From Clostridia bacterium (lineage in GTDB: Bacteria > Bacillota > Clostridia > Oscillospirales > SIG627), in NCBI GenBank assembly GCA_017453605.1, contig JAFTEP010000294.1, positions 1 through 10,660 of the forward strand: DNA of 10,660 bases, in the 5' to 3' direction. Both the position numbers and the translations under genes were made by a program. This document shows positions 1 through 5,576 of the stretch, piece by piece; within the stretch, counting starts at the first letter, position 1, and every line of letters starts with the position of its first letter. The notes beneath the pieces are model-generated. The model was not told where the DNA came from. It ran no database searches and saw only the letters and a list, made by a program, of their open reading frames with translations.

Positions 1-597
1 AAAGAAGGCATCACCGCGATCCAGATGGACCTCAAGATCGACGGTCTCACCCCCGCGATCATCAGGCAGGCTCTCGAGAGCACCCACAAGGCGAGAAACT
101 ACATCCTCGACGAAGTGATGCTCAAGGCGATCCCCGCCCCGAGAGACGACGTCTCCAAGTACGCGCCCAAGATGATCATCACCAAGATCAACGTCGACAA
201 GATCCGCGAAGTCATCGGACCCGGCGGCAAGGTGATCCAGAAGATCGTCGCCGACACCGGCACGAAGATCGACATCGAGGACGACGGCAGCGTGTTCATC
301 GCCGCGGTCGACAGAGACGCCGGCTACAAGGCTCTCGACATGATCAACGCGATCGCGCTCGATCCGGTCGTCGGCACCGTATACACCGGCACCGTCACGA
401 GGCTCATGAACTTCGGCGCCTTCGTCGAGTTTGCTCCCGGCAAGGAAGGCCTCGTCCACATCTCCAAGCTCGACAAAAAGAGAGTCGAGAAGGTCGAAGA
501 CGTCGTCCACGTCGGAGACGTCATCAAAGTCAAGCTCATCGAGATCGACGACAAGGGAAGGATCAACCTCTCCCGCAAGGACGCTCTCGACGACTGA
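1..597 (+). CDS. pnp: Polynucleotide phosphorylase (PNPase), C-terminal part
   Basis: PNPase is a cytoplasmic phosphorolytic 3'-5' exoribonuclease used in mRNA turnover. The reading frame is open from base 1, so the gene starts upstream; only the last 198 residues of a protein normally near 700 are present. The first residues (KEGITAIQMDLKIDGLTP) match the conserved end of the second RNase PH domain. A KH domain follows at window residues about 57-110, with its GXXG loop as GPGG. An S1 RNA-binding domain covers about 125-195 (GTVTRLMNFGAFVEF, GLVHISKL, KGRINLSRKD). The protein ends soon after the S1 domain at a TGA, without the long charged tail of some PNPases. A rho-independent terminator follows 15 bases later. 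The identification is very secure; the catalytic core cannot be inspected here. Confidence 0.97.
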   Translation, partial: KEGITAIQMDLKIDGLTPAIIRQALESTHKARNYILDEVMLKAIPAPRDDVSKYAPKMIITKINVDKIREVIGPGGKVIQKIVADTGTKIDIEDDGSVFIAAVDRDAGYKALDMINAIALDPVVGTVYTGTVTRLMNFGAFVEFAPGKEGLVHISKLDKKRVEKVEDVVHVGDVIKVKLIEIDDKGRINLSRKDALDD

Positions 598-612
598 TCC
601 GAAAATCAATTT

Positions 613-645
613 CCGCCCGTGCGCAGACGCGCCCGGGCGGTTTTT
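613..645 (+). terminator. Rho-independent terminator of pnp
   Basis: CCGCCCG (613-619) pairs with CGGGCGG (634-640). An inner GCGC/GCGC pair (621-624 with 629-632) extends the stem past one mismatch. TTTTT follows at 641-645. Position and U-tract suit termination of pnp on the plus strand. Confidence 0.88.
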
Positions 646-662
646 GGTTTCTGTTCTCCGTC

Positions 663-710
663 AAAAAAAGCGGTTTATATCCCGATATGCTCAAAAAATT
701 ATGTAAACCG
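663..710 (-). terminator. Rho-independent terminator for the deacetylase operon
   Basis: On the minus strand a 10-bp stem (701-710 with 671-680, one G-T pair, 20-base loop) is followed by seven T residues (669-663). A second, shorter hairpin, ACCGGG (707-712) with CCCGGT (719-724), overlaps its upstream edge and contains the TGA stop of the last gene; it may be an alternative fold. The position between two convergent genes fits termination of leftward transcription. Confidence 0.7.
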
Positions 711-715
711 GGCTT

Positions 716-1390
716 TCACCCGGTCGGTGCGTCCTCAAATAGTTCGGACACGGTCACAAATTCCCAGCCCGCGCTTTTTGCCATCGGGATCAGGGCTCTC
801 AGCGCGGACGGCGTCGGGCTCTCGGGGCGGTTGTAGTCGTGGAACAAAAGAACGTCGCCCTCACTCAGCGATCCTGCTATCGCGCTGACGATGCTCTCGC
901 TCGGCGGGAGCTGCCAGTCGCGCGAATCCTGCGACCACAGAACGCACCTGAAGCCCATTTCTTCCACTATCCCGATCGAGCGGTCGTTATACGCTCCGTA
1001 TGGCGGTCTGAACACCTTCGGCTCTGTTCCGCAGGCGTCAAGTATCGCTTTCTGAGCCCTTTCGATCTCGCTTTTCAGTTCCGTTTCGGAAAGCCTGTTT
1101 ATCATTGCGTGGGAATAGGTGTGATTGCCGATCTCGTGTCCGGCGTCGCTTATCATCTTCACTCTGTCGGGGTATTCCCCGGCGTTTTCGCCGATAACAA
1201 AAAAAGTCGCACGGACGCCGTTTTCTTCGAGGATCTTCAGGATCTCTTCGGTGTATTCTCTGTGCGGTCCGTCGTCGAAGGTCAGCGCGACGCGCTTTCC
1301 GGCGTTCCTGTTGCACCTTGCGGGCTCATCCGCGCGCGCCGGGACGGCGAGCGCGAGGACGGCGAGAAGGCTTGCTGTCAGCCGCTTCAC
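716..1390 (-). CDS. Secreted polysaccharide deacetylase (NodB domain, carbohydrate esterase family 4)
   Basis: A 224-residue exported enzyme that should remove N-acetyl groups from peptidoglycan or another N-acetylated polysaccharide outside the membrane. An N-terminal signal peptide (basic MKR, hydrophobic 5-17, cleavage near ARA-D at 18-21) is followed directly by the NodB domain. All metal-dependent motifs are visible: TFDDGPH (37-43, catalytic base D39 and metal ligand D40), NHTYSH (89-94, metal ligands H90 and H94), RPPYGAYN (128-135), a DSRDW segment (155-159) and LLFHD (181-185, H184). The start is GTG, and the sequence GTGA overlaps the stop of the upstream pdaA-like gene by three bases, which suggests translational coupling; the nearest GGGAG lies 12 bases away, so independent initiation would be weak. 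The exact substrate (GlcNAc or MurNAc of peptidoglycan) cannot be read from sequence. It is distinct from its PdaA-like neighbour, which lacks the second aspartate of motif 1. Confidence 0.9.
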   Translation of the reverse strand: MKRLTASLLAVLALAVPARADEPARCNRNAGKRVALTFDDGPHREYTEEILKILEENGVRATFFVIGENAGEYPDRVKMISDAGHEIGNHTYSHAMINRLSETELKSEIERAQKAILDACGTEPKVFRPPYGAYNDRSIGIVEEMGFRCVLWSQDSRDWQLPPSESIVSAIAGSLSEGDVLLFHDYNRPESPTPSALRALIPMAKSAGWEFVTVSELFEDAPTG

Positions 1391-2121
1391 AGTTCGTCTA
1401 AACTCCCGAACGAATATCCGCGCTCTTCAAGCTCGGCTAAAAACCTGTCGAGGATCGCGGCGTTGGTGGAGGACGTCGGGTGGAGCAGGATCACCGCGCC
1501 GTTGTGGACTCTCTTCAGGAGAAGCTCGAGCGCCTTTTCGGGGTCGGGCTGACGGGAGTTGTCCCAGTCAGCATAGGCGAGGCTCCAGAACACCGTCTTA
1601 TATCCGAGCGAGGCGGCGGTCTTCAGAGAGCTCTCGGTGAAGCTCCCCTCCGGCGGACGGAAGAACTTTGCCATTTCTCTTCCTGTCAGTTTGTTGTAGA
1701 GCGTCTCCAGCCCGGTGATCTCGTTTCTGAGCTCGGTTTCGTCAAGCTTCGCCGGATCGCGGTGACTCAGGGAGTGGTTGCAGATCAGGTTCCCGTTCGC
1801 GGCGAGCCTTTCGGTGAGCTCGGGATTTGCTTCGATGAAGTGCTTCAACACGAAGAAAGCGCCGGTTGCGCCGTGCTTTTCGAGCGTGCCGCAGATCTTC
1901 TCCACGTTCCCGTTCTCATAGCCCGCGTCGAAAGTCAGATACACCTTTTTTTCGTCGGCGCCGATATAGACTGCGCCGTTTTCTCTTAAAAGCTCTTCGT
2001 CGTAAGGGCAGTCCGGACGCTGATTTTCTTCAGCCTTCCTGCAGTACCAGCCCTGCGCGTCCGCCGCCGGCATCATAAGCGCCGCGGCGAGGACGAAGAT
2101 CAGAAATCTTTTCAAATTCAC
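1387..2121 (-). CDS. pdaA: PdaA-like N-acetylmuramic acid deacetylase (delta-lactam-forming type)
   Basis: A 244-residue secreted NodB-fold protein. In Bacillus subtilis PdaA deacetylates MurNAc from which the peptide was removed and so makes the muramic delta-lactam of spore cortex. A signal peptide spans about 1-22 (NLKRF then a hydrophobic run, cleavage near ADA-Q). Subfamily hallmarks are TFDAGYENG (63-71) instead of TFDDGP, NHSLSH (115-120, H116 and H120), RPPEGSF (155-161), FWSLAYADWD (178-187) and LLHPTSSTN (212-220, H214). The GTG start at 2121 is chosen because GAAAGG lies 8 bases upstream and the protein opens directly into the signal peptide; the nearby ATGs are out of frame. It lies 44 bases after the uracil-DNA glycosylase gene and overlaps the next deacetylase as GTGA, so the three are probably one transcript. 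The family suggests a spore-forming host, which is inference. The subfamily call is strong; the sporulation role in this organism is unproven. Confidence 0.88.
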   Translation of the reverse strand: MNLKRFLIFVLAAALMMPAADAQGWYCRKAEENQRPDCPYDEELLRENGAVYIGADEKKVYLTFDAGYENGNVEKICGTLEKHGATGAFFVLKHFIEANPELTERLAANGNLICNHSLSHRDPAKLDETELRNEITGLETLYNKLTGREMAKFFRPPEGSFTESSLKTAASLGYKTVFWSLAYADWDNSRQPDPEKALELLLKRVHNGAVILLHPTSSTNAAILDRFLAELEERGYSFGSLDEL

Positions 2122-2142
2122 ATCATCTGCCTTTCAGCAGAT
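2119..2142 (-). promoter_or_regulatory. Hairpin enclosing the ribosome-binding site of the pdaA-like gene
   Basis: On the minus strand ATCTGC (2142-2137) and GCAGAT (2130-2125) form a 6-bp stem with loop TGAAAG. The Shine-Dalgarno GAAAGG straddles the loop and the 3' arm, and the GTG start (2121-2119) follows 3 bases after the stem. The structure could limit ribosome access, but it is short and could be chance. Confidence 0.45.
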
Positions 2143-2165
2143 AGTGTCGTCCGGATCAAACGAAG

Positions 2166-2741
2166 TTAGTCTGTCAAGTTTTTCAGCTTTTGTTCGAGCA
2201 TTTCAAAATCAATTATCATTTCCTGTTTTTTTCGCGGATCTCTCAAAAGCGCGGCGGGATGATAGACCGCGCTGATCGGGACTCCGTGGAATTCGAACCA
2301 TTTCCCGTGGTCGCGCGTTATTCGAAAATCCCCGCCTATCAGCCTCATCGCCGAGATCCTGCCGAGGCAGACGATCACCTTCGGCTTCACCGCCTCGATC
2401 TGCCCGAGAAGAAAGCCGATGCAGGCGTCCTCTTCCTCCGGGAGCGGATCGCGGTTGTGCGGCGGGCGGCATTTGAGGACGTTGGCGATGTAGACGTCGC
2501 CGAGCCCGAGCCCGATGTAGGTCAGATATTTGTCTAAAAGCTTTCCCGCGGCTCCGACGAAGGGCTCGCCCGAAAGGTCCTCTTTTTCTCCGGGCGCTTC
2601 TCCGACGAACATCACGGGCGCGTTCTCGTTCCCCTTGCCGAAGACGACGTTGGTCCTCGTTTCGCAGAGCGCGCACGCTCTGCACCGGGAGCATTTTTCC
2701 TTCAGCCCTGAAAGGATCTCTTTTTTTGAAGTGTTATCCAT
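2166..2741 (-). CDS. Uracil-DNA glycosylase, family 4 (iron-sulphur type)
   Basis: A 191-residue cytoplasmic base-excision-repair enzyme that removes uracil from DNA. Family-4 features are clear: the first cluster cysteines as CALC (C23, C26), motif A GEAPGEKEDLSGEPFVG (47-63), NVLKCRPPHNRDP (87-99, cluster C91), cluster C107 in DACIGFL, and motif B HPAALLR (161-167). The spacing C-x2-C, then 65 and 16 residues, fits the [4Fe-4S] ligand pattern of the thermophile enzymes. Two further cysteines (C17, C20) sit just upstream. The start is ATG 2741: GGAG lies 7 bases upstream and a consensus promoter lies only about 27 bases further, whereas the 40 extra residues of a longer frame would begin upstream of the promoter and match nothing in the family. 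It is the first gene of a probable operon with two cell-wall deacetylases, a functional mix with no obvious link. Some family-4-like proteins have been called DNA polymerase-related; the repair role is the better call. Confidence 0.93.
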   Translation of the reverse strand: MDNTSKKEILSGLKEKCSRCRACALCETRTNVVFGKGNENAPVMFVGEAPGEKEDLSGEPFVGAAGKLLDKYLTYIGLGLGDVYIANVLKCRPPHNRDPLPEEEDACIGFLLGQIEAVKPKVIVCLGRISAMRLIGGDFRITRDHGKWFEFHGVPISAVYHPAALLRDPRKKQEMIIDFEMLEQKLKNLTD

Positions 2742-2774
2742 ATCATTCTCCGATCGGCGGGATTTGATAAACTC

Positions 2775-2803
2775 ATTATATAACAAAACGCCCCTGATTT
2801 CAA
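2775..2803 (-). promoter_or_regulatory. Sigma-A promoter for the glycosylase/deacetylase operon
   Basis: On the minus strand TTGAAA (2803-2798) and a perfect TATAAT (2780-2775) are separated by exactly 17 bases. Transcription would start near 2768, about 27 bases before the ATG at 2741. It is divergent from the lipoprotein promoter; the two -35 boxes are 17 bases apart. Confidence 0.85.
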
Positions 2804-2820
2804 GATGATCCCGGGCGCGG

Positions 2821-2849
2821 TTGACATTTTGAAAAGAGTTTGATAAAAT
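2821..2849 (+). promoter_or_regulatory. Sigma-A promoter with extended -10 for the lipoprotein gene
   Basis: A perfect TTGACA (2821-2826), a 17-base spacer and TAAAAT (2844-2849) are present, and TG at 2841-2842 gives an extended -10. Transcription should start near 2856. This is one of the strongest promoters in the window and helps set the GTG start at 2886. Confidence 0.87.
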
Positions 2850-2885
2850 AAACGTGCTCAACCGATGCGGGAGGGAGGAAAAACC

Positions 2886-3461
2886 GTGCTCAAAGTCTTT
2901 GTCAGGATCGCCGCGGCGTTTTTTGCGCTGCTGGCGGCGGGTCTTTTCTGTTCCTGCGACCCGGTCTCACAGACCGGGACCGCAAAGACGCTCCCTTCGG
3001 CGTCAGTGACTTCGTCAGAACTTACCGACGAAATTCCGGACGTCGAAACGGCGCTCGTCACGGACGGGGAGTGTCTCTGGCGCGTCGTGCGCCCCGAGGT
3101 CTGCAGCGAAACGGTCCTGCAGGCGGCGCGCAGCATAGATATCCATTTATTCAACCGCTTTGAGATCCACCTTGAAAACAAAAACGATCTCGCCTCTCCC
3201 GTCTCAAAAGAGATCCTCGTCGGGCTGACGAACCGCCCCGAATCGCAGGAGGTGTTTTCAACTCTCGCCGAAAACTCCTACGCCGTCAAAGAAGTCAACG
3301 GGAAGATCGTCATCATCGGCGAAAACGACAGGGCGACCGCAAAGGCGGTCGAAGTGTTCCTCTCGACCTGGGTAGACCACGCGGCAAAGCCGTCCGAGGG
3401 AGAGAAGGCGCAGGTGCCCATGAGCATCGGCGAGGGAAAGAGCGGCAAGGGTCCGCTCTGA
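2886..3461 (+). CDS. Small secreted lipoprotein, function unknown
   Basis: A 191-residue protein with an export signal: basic N-terminus, hydrophobic run (about 5-21) and a cysteine-containing end GLFCSC at 19-24, where C24 is the likely lipidated cysteine of a slightly unusual lipobox. The GTG start is preferred over the in-frame ATG at 2865 because GGAGG lies 7 bases before it, while the ATG is only about 9 bases from the predicted transcription start and has no ribosome-binding site. After a low-complexity Ser/Thr-rich linker comes a compact domain. Its segments KEILVGLTNRPES (108-120) and GKIVIIGENDRATAKAVEVF (139-158) resemble the non-catalytic N-terminal domain seen in some glycoside hydrolases and clostridial surface proteins. 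I recognise this as a pattern only and no catalytic domain follows. It is a single-gene unit with its own strong promoter, divergent from the glycosylase operon. A wall- or glycan-binding role is speculative. Confidence 0.78.
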   Translation: MLKVFVRIAAAFFALLAAGLFCSCDPVSQTGTAKTLPSASVTSSELTDEIPDVETALVTDGECLWRVVRPEVCSETVLQAARSIDIHLFNRFEIHLENKNDLASPVSKEILVGLTNRPESQEVFSTLAENSYAVKEVNGKIVIIGENDRATAKAVEVFLSTWVDHAAKPSEGEKAQVPMSIGEGKSGKGPL

Positions 3462-3510
3462 GCCGAAAAAACAGCCGCAAACTTCTTCTGAAAGCCCGAA
3501 AAAAATCATC

Positions 3511-3603
3511 AAGGAGAAATATATGAAAAAGTCTACTGACAGTAGACTTTTTTGCTTTTTGCCACGGAAAACGGCTTTACATCTCCGCTTTTTTGCGTTA
3601 TAA
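3511..3603 (+). other. Ribosome-binding site plus 26-codon ORF that runs through a terminator hairpin
   Basis: AAGGAG (3511-3516) lies 6 bases before an ATG (3523). The frame encodes 26 residues beginning MKKSTDSRLF and ends with TAA at 3601-3603. Codons 2-10 are the palindrome described as the terminator, and the stop codon lies inside the -10 box of the next promoter. It could be an attenuator leader, a fossil start or part of a dispersed repeat; the peptide itself shows no recognisable domain. A functional peptide is possible but not shown, so it is listed as an element, not a gene. Confidence 0.45.
3526..3553 (+). terminator. Perfect 12-bp terminator hairpin
   Basis: AAAAAGTCTACT (3526-3537) pairs perfectly with AGTAGACTTTTT (3541-3552) around a GAC loop, giving a run of six T at 3548-3553. 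It lies 64 bases after the lipoprotein stop and should end that transcript. The A-tract also gives a T-run on the minus strand, so it may work in both directions. Confidence 0.82.
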
Positions 3604-3604
3604 T
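3576..3604 (+). promoter_or_regulatory. Sigma-A promoter of the kinase-murQ-glycosidase operon
   Basis: TTTACA (3576-3581), a 17-base spacer and a perfect TATAAT (3599-3604) are present. Transcription should start near 3611, leaving a leader of about 26 bases with GGAG (3626-3629) 7 bases before the ATG. An XRE-type regulator is the first gene, so autoregulation here is plausible; I see no long symmetric operator. Confidence 0.85.
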
Positions 3605-3636
3605 GCCGATAAGAAAAGAAAAAACGGAGAGAAAAA

Positions 3637-4752
3637 ATGCCCTGCGAAAAAGATCGGTTTGCACTGAATTTGAAAAAACTCAGAAAAGAAAAGGCTCTGA
3701 GCCAGAAGAAGCTCGCCGAAATTCTCGGCTACAGCCCGAAGTCCGTCAGCAAGTGGGAATCCGGCGCGGCGCTCCCGCCGTCGGAGCTCCTGCCGGATCT
3801 TGCCCGCGCTCTCGGGACGGACGCGAACGGGCTGTTTTCATTCCGGGGAGAGCCGGAGTATTTTCTCGGGATCGACGGCGGCGGCACGAAGACCGCGTTT
3901 TTGCTCACGGATGCCCGCGGCGAAACCGTGAAGACTCTCGCTCTCGGCGCCTGCAATCCTGCTTCCTCGGGGATCGGAGCGGCGCTCGAGATCCTTCTCG
4001 GCGGCTTCGGCGAGGTCACTTCGGGGATAGACCCCGGAAAGGTCTCGGTCCACGCCGGGATCGCCGGGATCAGCGTCGGGAACTCGGCTCAGGAGATAAA
4101 GAGCGCCTTTGAAAAGGCGGGCGCCGCGAGGGTGAGCGTCTCGAACGACGCGAAGAACATCGTCTCCGCCGGGCTCGGCGATGGCAACGGGATCGTCGCG
4201 ATCCTCGGGACGGGCTCGGTTATAATCGCAAGAAGGAACAAGGAACGGCAGATCGGCGGCTACGGCCATCTGATCGACGACGCTCTCTCGGGCTCGGAGA
4301 TCGGTCGGGCGTGCTTAGAGGCGGTCCTCGCGGAGATCGACGGCTGGGGAGAGCCGACTTCTCTCACCCGGCGCACCGGCCGGGACGGCAAAGCTCTTAT
4401 CAAGAGGCTTTACGCCGAAGGGAAAAAGTTCGCGGCGACACTCGCGCCCGCCGTGTTCGAATGTGCCGCAGAGGGCGACGCGAAGGCTAAAGAGATCCTA
4501 TCAGACAACGTCCGCCGCTTTGCCGCTCAGCTCAGCGGAGCGCTGAAAGATTTCAGAGGCTGCGAAGAGCCGGTGAAAGTCATCCTCGCCGGAGGGATCA
4601 CGAAGGACGCGGACTTCTTTTTGCCGGAGCTGAAAGAAAGAATCGTGTCCCCGGCGCCCTACGAAATATCCCTTCTCGACAGCAAGCCGGTTATCGGAGC
4701 GGTGAAGCTCGCCGGAGGAACAATAAAAAACAAAGGAGAACAAATACAATGA
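3637..4752 (+). CDS. XRE-family HTH fused to a BadF-type amino-sugar kinase (probable MurNAc/GlcNAc kinase and regulator)
   Basis: A 371-residue two-domain cytoplasmic protein. Residues about 8-66 are a Cro/C1-type helix-turn-helix (LSQKKLAEILGYSPKSVSKW at 21-40). Residues about 75-365 are an ASKHA-fold kinase of the BadF/BadG/BcrA/BcrD group: phosphate-1 GIDGGGTKT (78-86), SNDA with D171 as the likely catalytic acid (169-172), phosphate-2 ILGTGS (189-194), GGYGHLIDDALSGSEIG (207-223) and adenosine motif ILAGGITKDADFF (316-328). Characterised relatives include N-acetylglucosamine kinase and clostridial MurK, which phosphorylates MurNAc and GlcNAc. The stop overlaps the start of the murQ-like gene (ATGA), so the most likely product is MurNAc 6-phosphate for MurQ. 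The group name derives from benzoyl-CoA reductase ATPases, but no such context exists here. The HTH suggests a regulator that also binds or phosphorylates the inducer, resembling ROK repressors in logic but from a different kinase family. The substrate is inferred from context. Confidence 0.88.
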   Translation: MPCEKDRFALNLKKLRKEKALSQKKLAEILGYSPKSVSKWESGAALPPSELLPDLARALGTDANGLFSFRGEPEYFLGIDGGGTKTAFLLTDARGETVKTLALGACNPASSGIGAALEILLGGFGEVTSGIDPGKVSVHAGIAGISVGNSAQEIKSAFEKAGAARVSVSNDAKNIVSAGLGDGNGIVAILGTGSVIIARRNKERQIGGYGHLIDDALSGSEIGRACLEAVLAEIDGWGEPTSLTRRTGRDGKALIKRLYAEGKKFAATLAPAVFECAAEGDAKAKEILSDNVRRFAAQLSGALKDFRGCEEPVKVILAGGITKDADFFLPELKERIVSPAPYEISLLDSKPVIGAVKLAGGTIKNKGEQIQ

Positions 4753-5576
4753 TAAAGACGGAAATGAGAAACCCCGTCACCACTCACATCGACCGGATGA
4801 CTTGCGAAGAGATGGTCAGGGTCATGCAGGATGAAAACCTCAACGCCGCCAAGGCCGTCGGAGAAGTGACCGACAGCGTCGCCGAGGCGATAGATAAAAT
4901 ATCCGAACGGATGAAAAAGGGCGGCAGGCTCTTTTACGTCGGCTGCGGGACCTCGGGCAGGCTCGGAGTGCTCGACGCTTCGGAGTGCCCGCCGACGTAC
5001 GGCGTGAAGCCGGAACTCGTCGTCGGGATCATCGCCGGGGGAGACAGGGCGCTGAGAGTTTCCGTCGAGGGCGCGGAGGACGACCCCGAGGCGGGCAGAA
5101 GGGATCTTGAAGCGCATTCTCCGGGAGAACTCGACAGCGTCGTCGGCATCTCCGTCGCGGGAGGTGCCGCCTACGTCCTCGGGGCGGTTGAACTTGCCAA
5201 AGAGCGCGGCGCGCTGACCGTCGCGCTGACCGGGAACGCCGACAGCCGGCTCGCGAACGCCTGCGATATCTCCATAGCCCCGGACACGGGCGCGGAGGTC
5301 GTCACGGGCTCGACCCGGATGAAGGCGGGGAGCGCTCACAAGATGATCCTCAACATGATCTCGACCGGAGTGATGATAAAGCTCGGAAACGTCTACGAAA
5401 ACTATATGATAAACCTCAGACCCACAAACAAAAAGCTCAGGGAGAGGATGATCGGGATCGCGTCGAACATCGCCGGGATCAGCCGCGGCGAAGCCGAAAA
5501 AAGGCTCGAAGCGGCGGGTTGGAGCATACCGAAAGCTCTCGGATCCGAGGACAAAAGGGTGAAAACAGATGGCTGA
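4749..5576 (+). CDS. murQ: MurQ-like N-acetylmuramic acid 6-phosphate etherase, with altered active-site loop and short C-terminus
   Basis: MurQ cleaves the D-lactyl ether of MurNAc 6-phosphate to give GlcNAc 6-phosphate in peptidoglycan recycling. This 275-residue protein has the SIS fold and most family signatures: TEMRNPVTTHID (4-15), YVGCGTSGRLGVLDASECPP (63-82, catalytic E79), VEGAEDD (106-112, second glutamate E110), EVVTGSTRMKAGSAHK (183-198) and NMISTGVMIKLGNVYENYM (202-220). Two departures stand out. The strongly conserved ASGRTPY loop reads VAGGAAY (136-142), losing Ser, Arg, Thr and Pro. The C-terminus stops about 20 residues short of typical enzymes, within the last helical region. 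GGAG lies 10 bases upstream, and the start overlaps the kinase stop by four bases. The end overlaps the glycosidase gene by eight bases. The family call is strong; whether the enzyme is fully active or has a shifted substrate is open. Confidence 0.9.
   Translation: MIKTEMRNPVTTHIDRMTCEEMVRVMQDENLNAAKAVGEVTDSVAEAIDKISERMKKGGRLFYVGCGTSGRLGVLDASECPPTYGVKPELVVGIIAGGDRALRVSVEGAEDDPEAGRRDLEAHSPGELDSVVGISVAGGAAYVLGAVELAKERGALTVALTGNADSRLANACDISIAPDTGAEVVTGSTRMKAGSAHKMILNMISTGVMIKLGNVYENYMINLRPTNKKLRERMIGIASNIAGISRGEAEKRLEAAGWSIPKALGSEDKRVKTDG

Noticed and set aside
839..1552. A 237-codon plus-strand frame across the two deacetylase genes
   Set aside because: It spans both real genes in antisense, has no ribosome-binding site and no recognisable motif.
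2742..2861. A 40-residue N-terminal extension of the uracil-DNA glycosylase
   Set aside because: Its start would lie upstream of a consensus promoter and overlap the divergent promoter; the ATG at 2741 has a good ribosome-binding site and family-like length.
2865..2885. The upstream ATG as start of the lipoprotein
   Set aside because: It is about 9 bases from the predicted transcription start and lacks a ribosome-binding site; GTG 2886 has GGAGG at ideal spacing.
3637..4752. Benzoyl-CoA reductase or 2-hydroxyglutaryl-CoA dehydratase activator ATPase
   Set aside because: The domain name suggests this, but no iron-sulphur ligands or partner subunits are present, and the murQ neighbour favours a sugar kinase.
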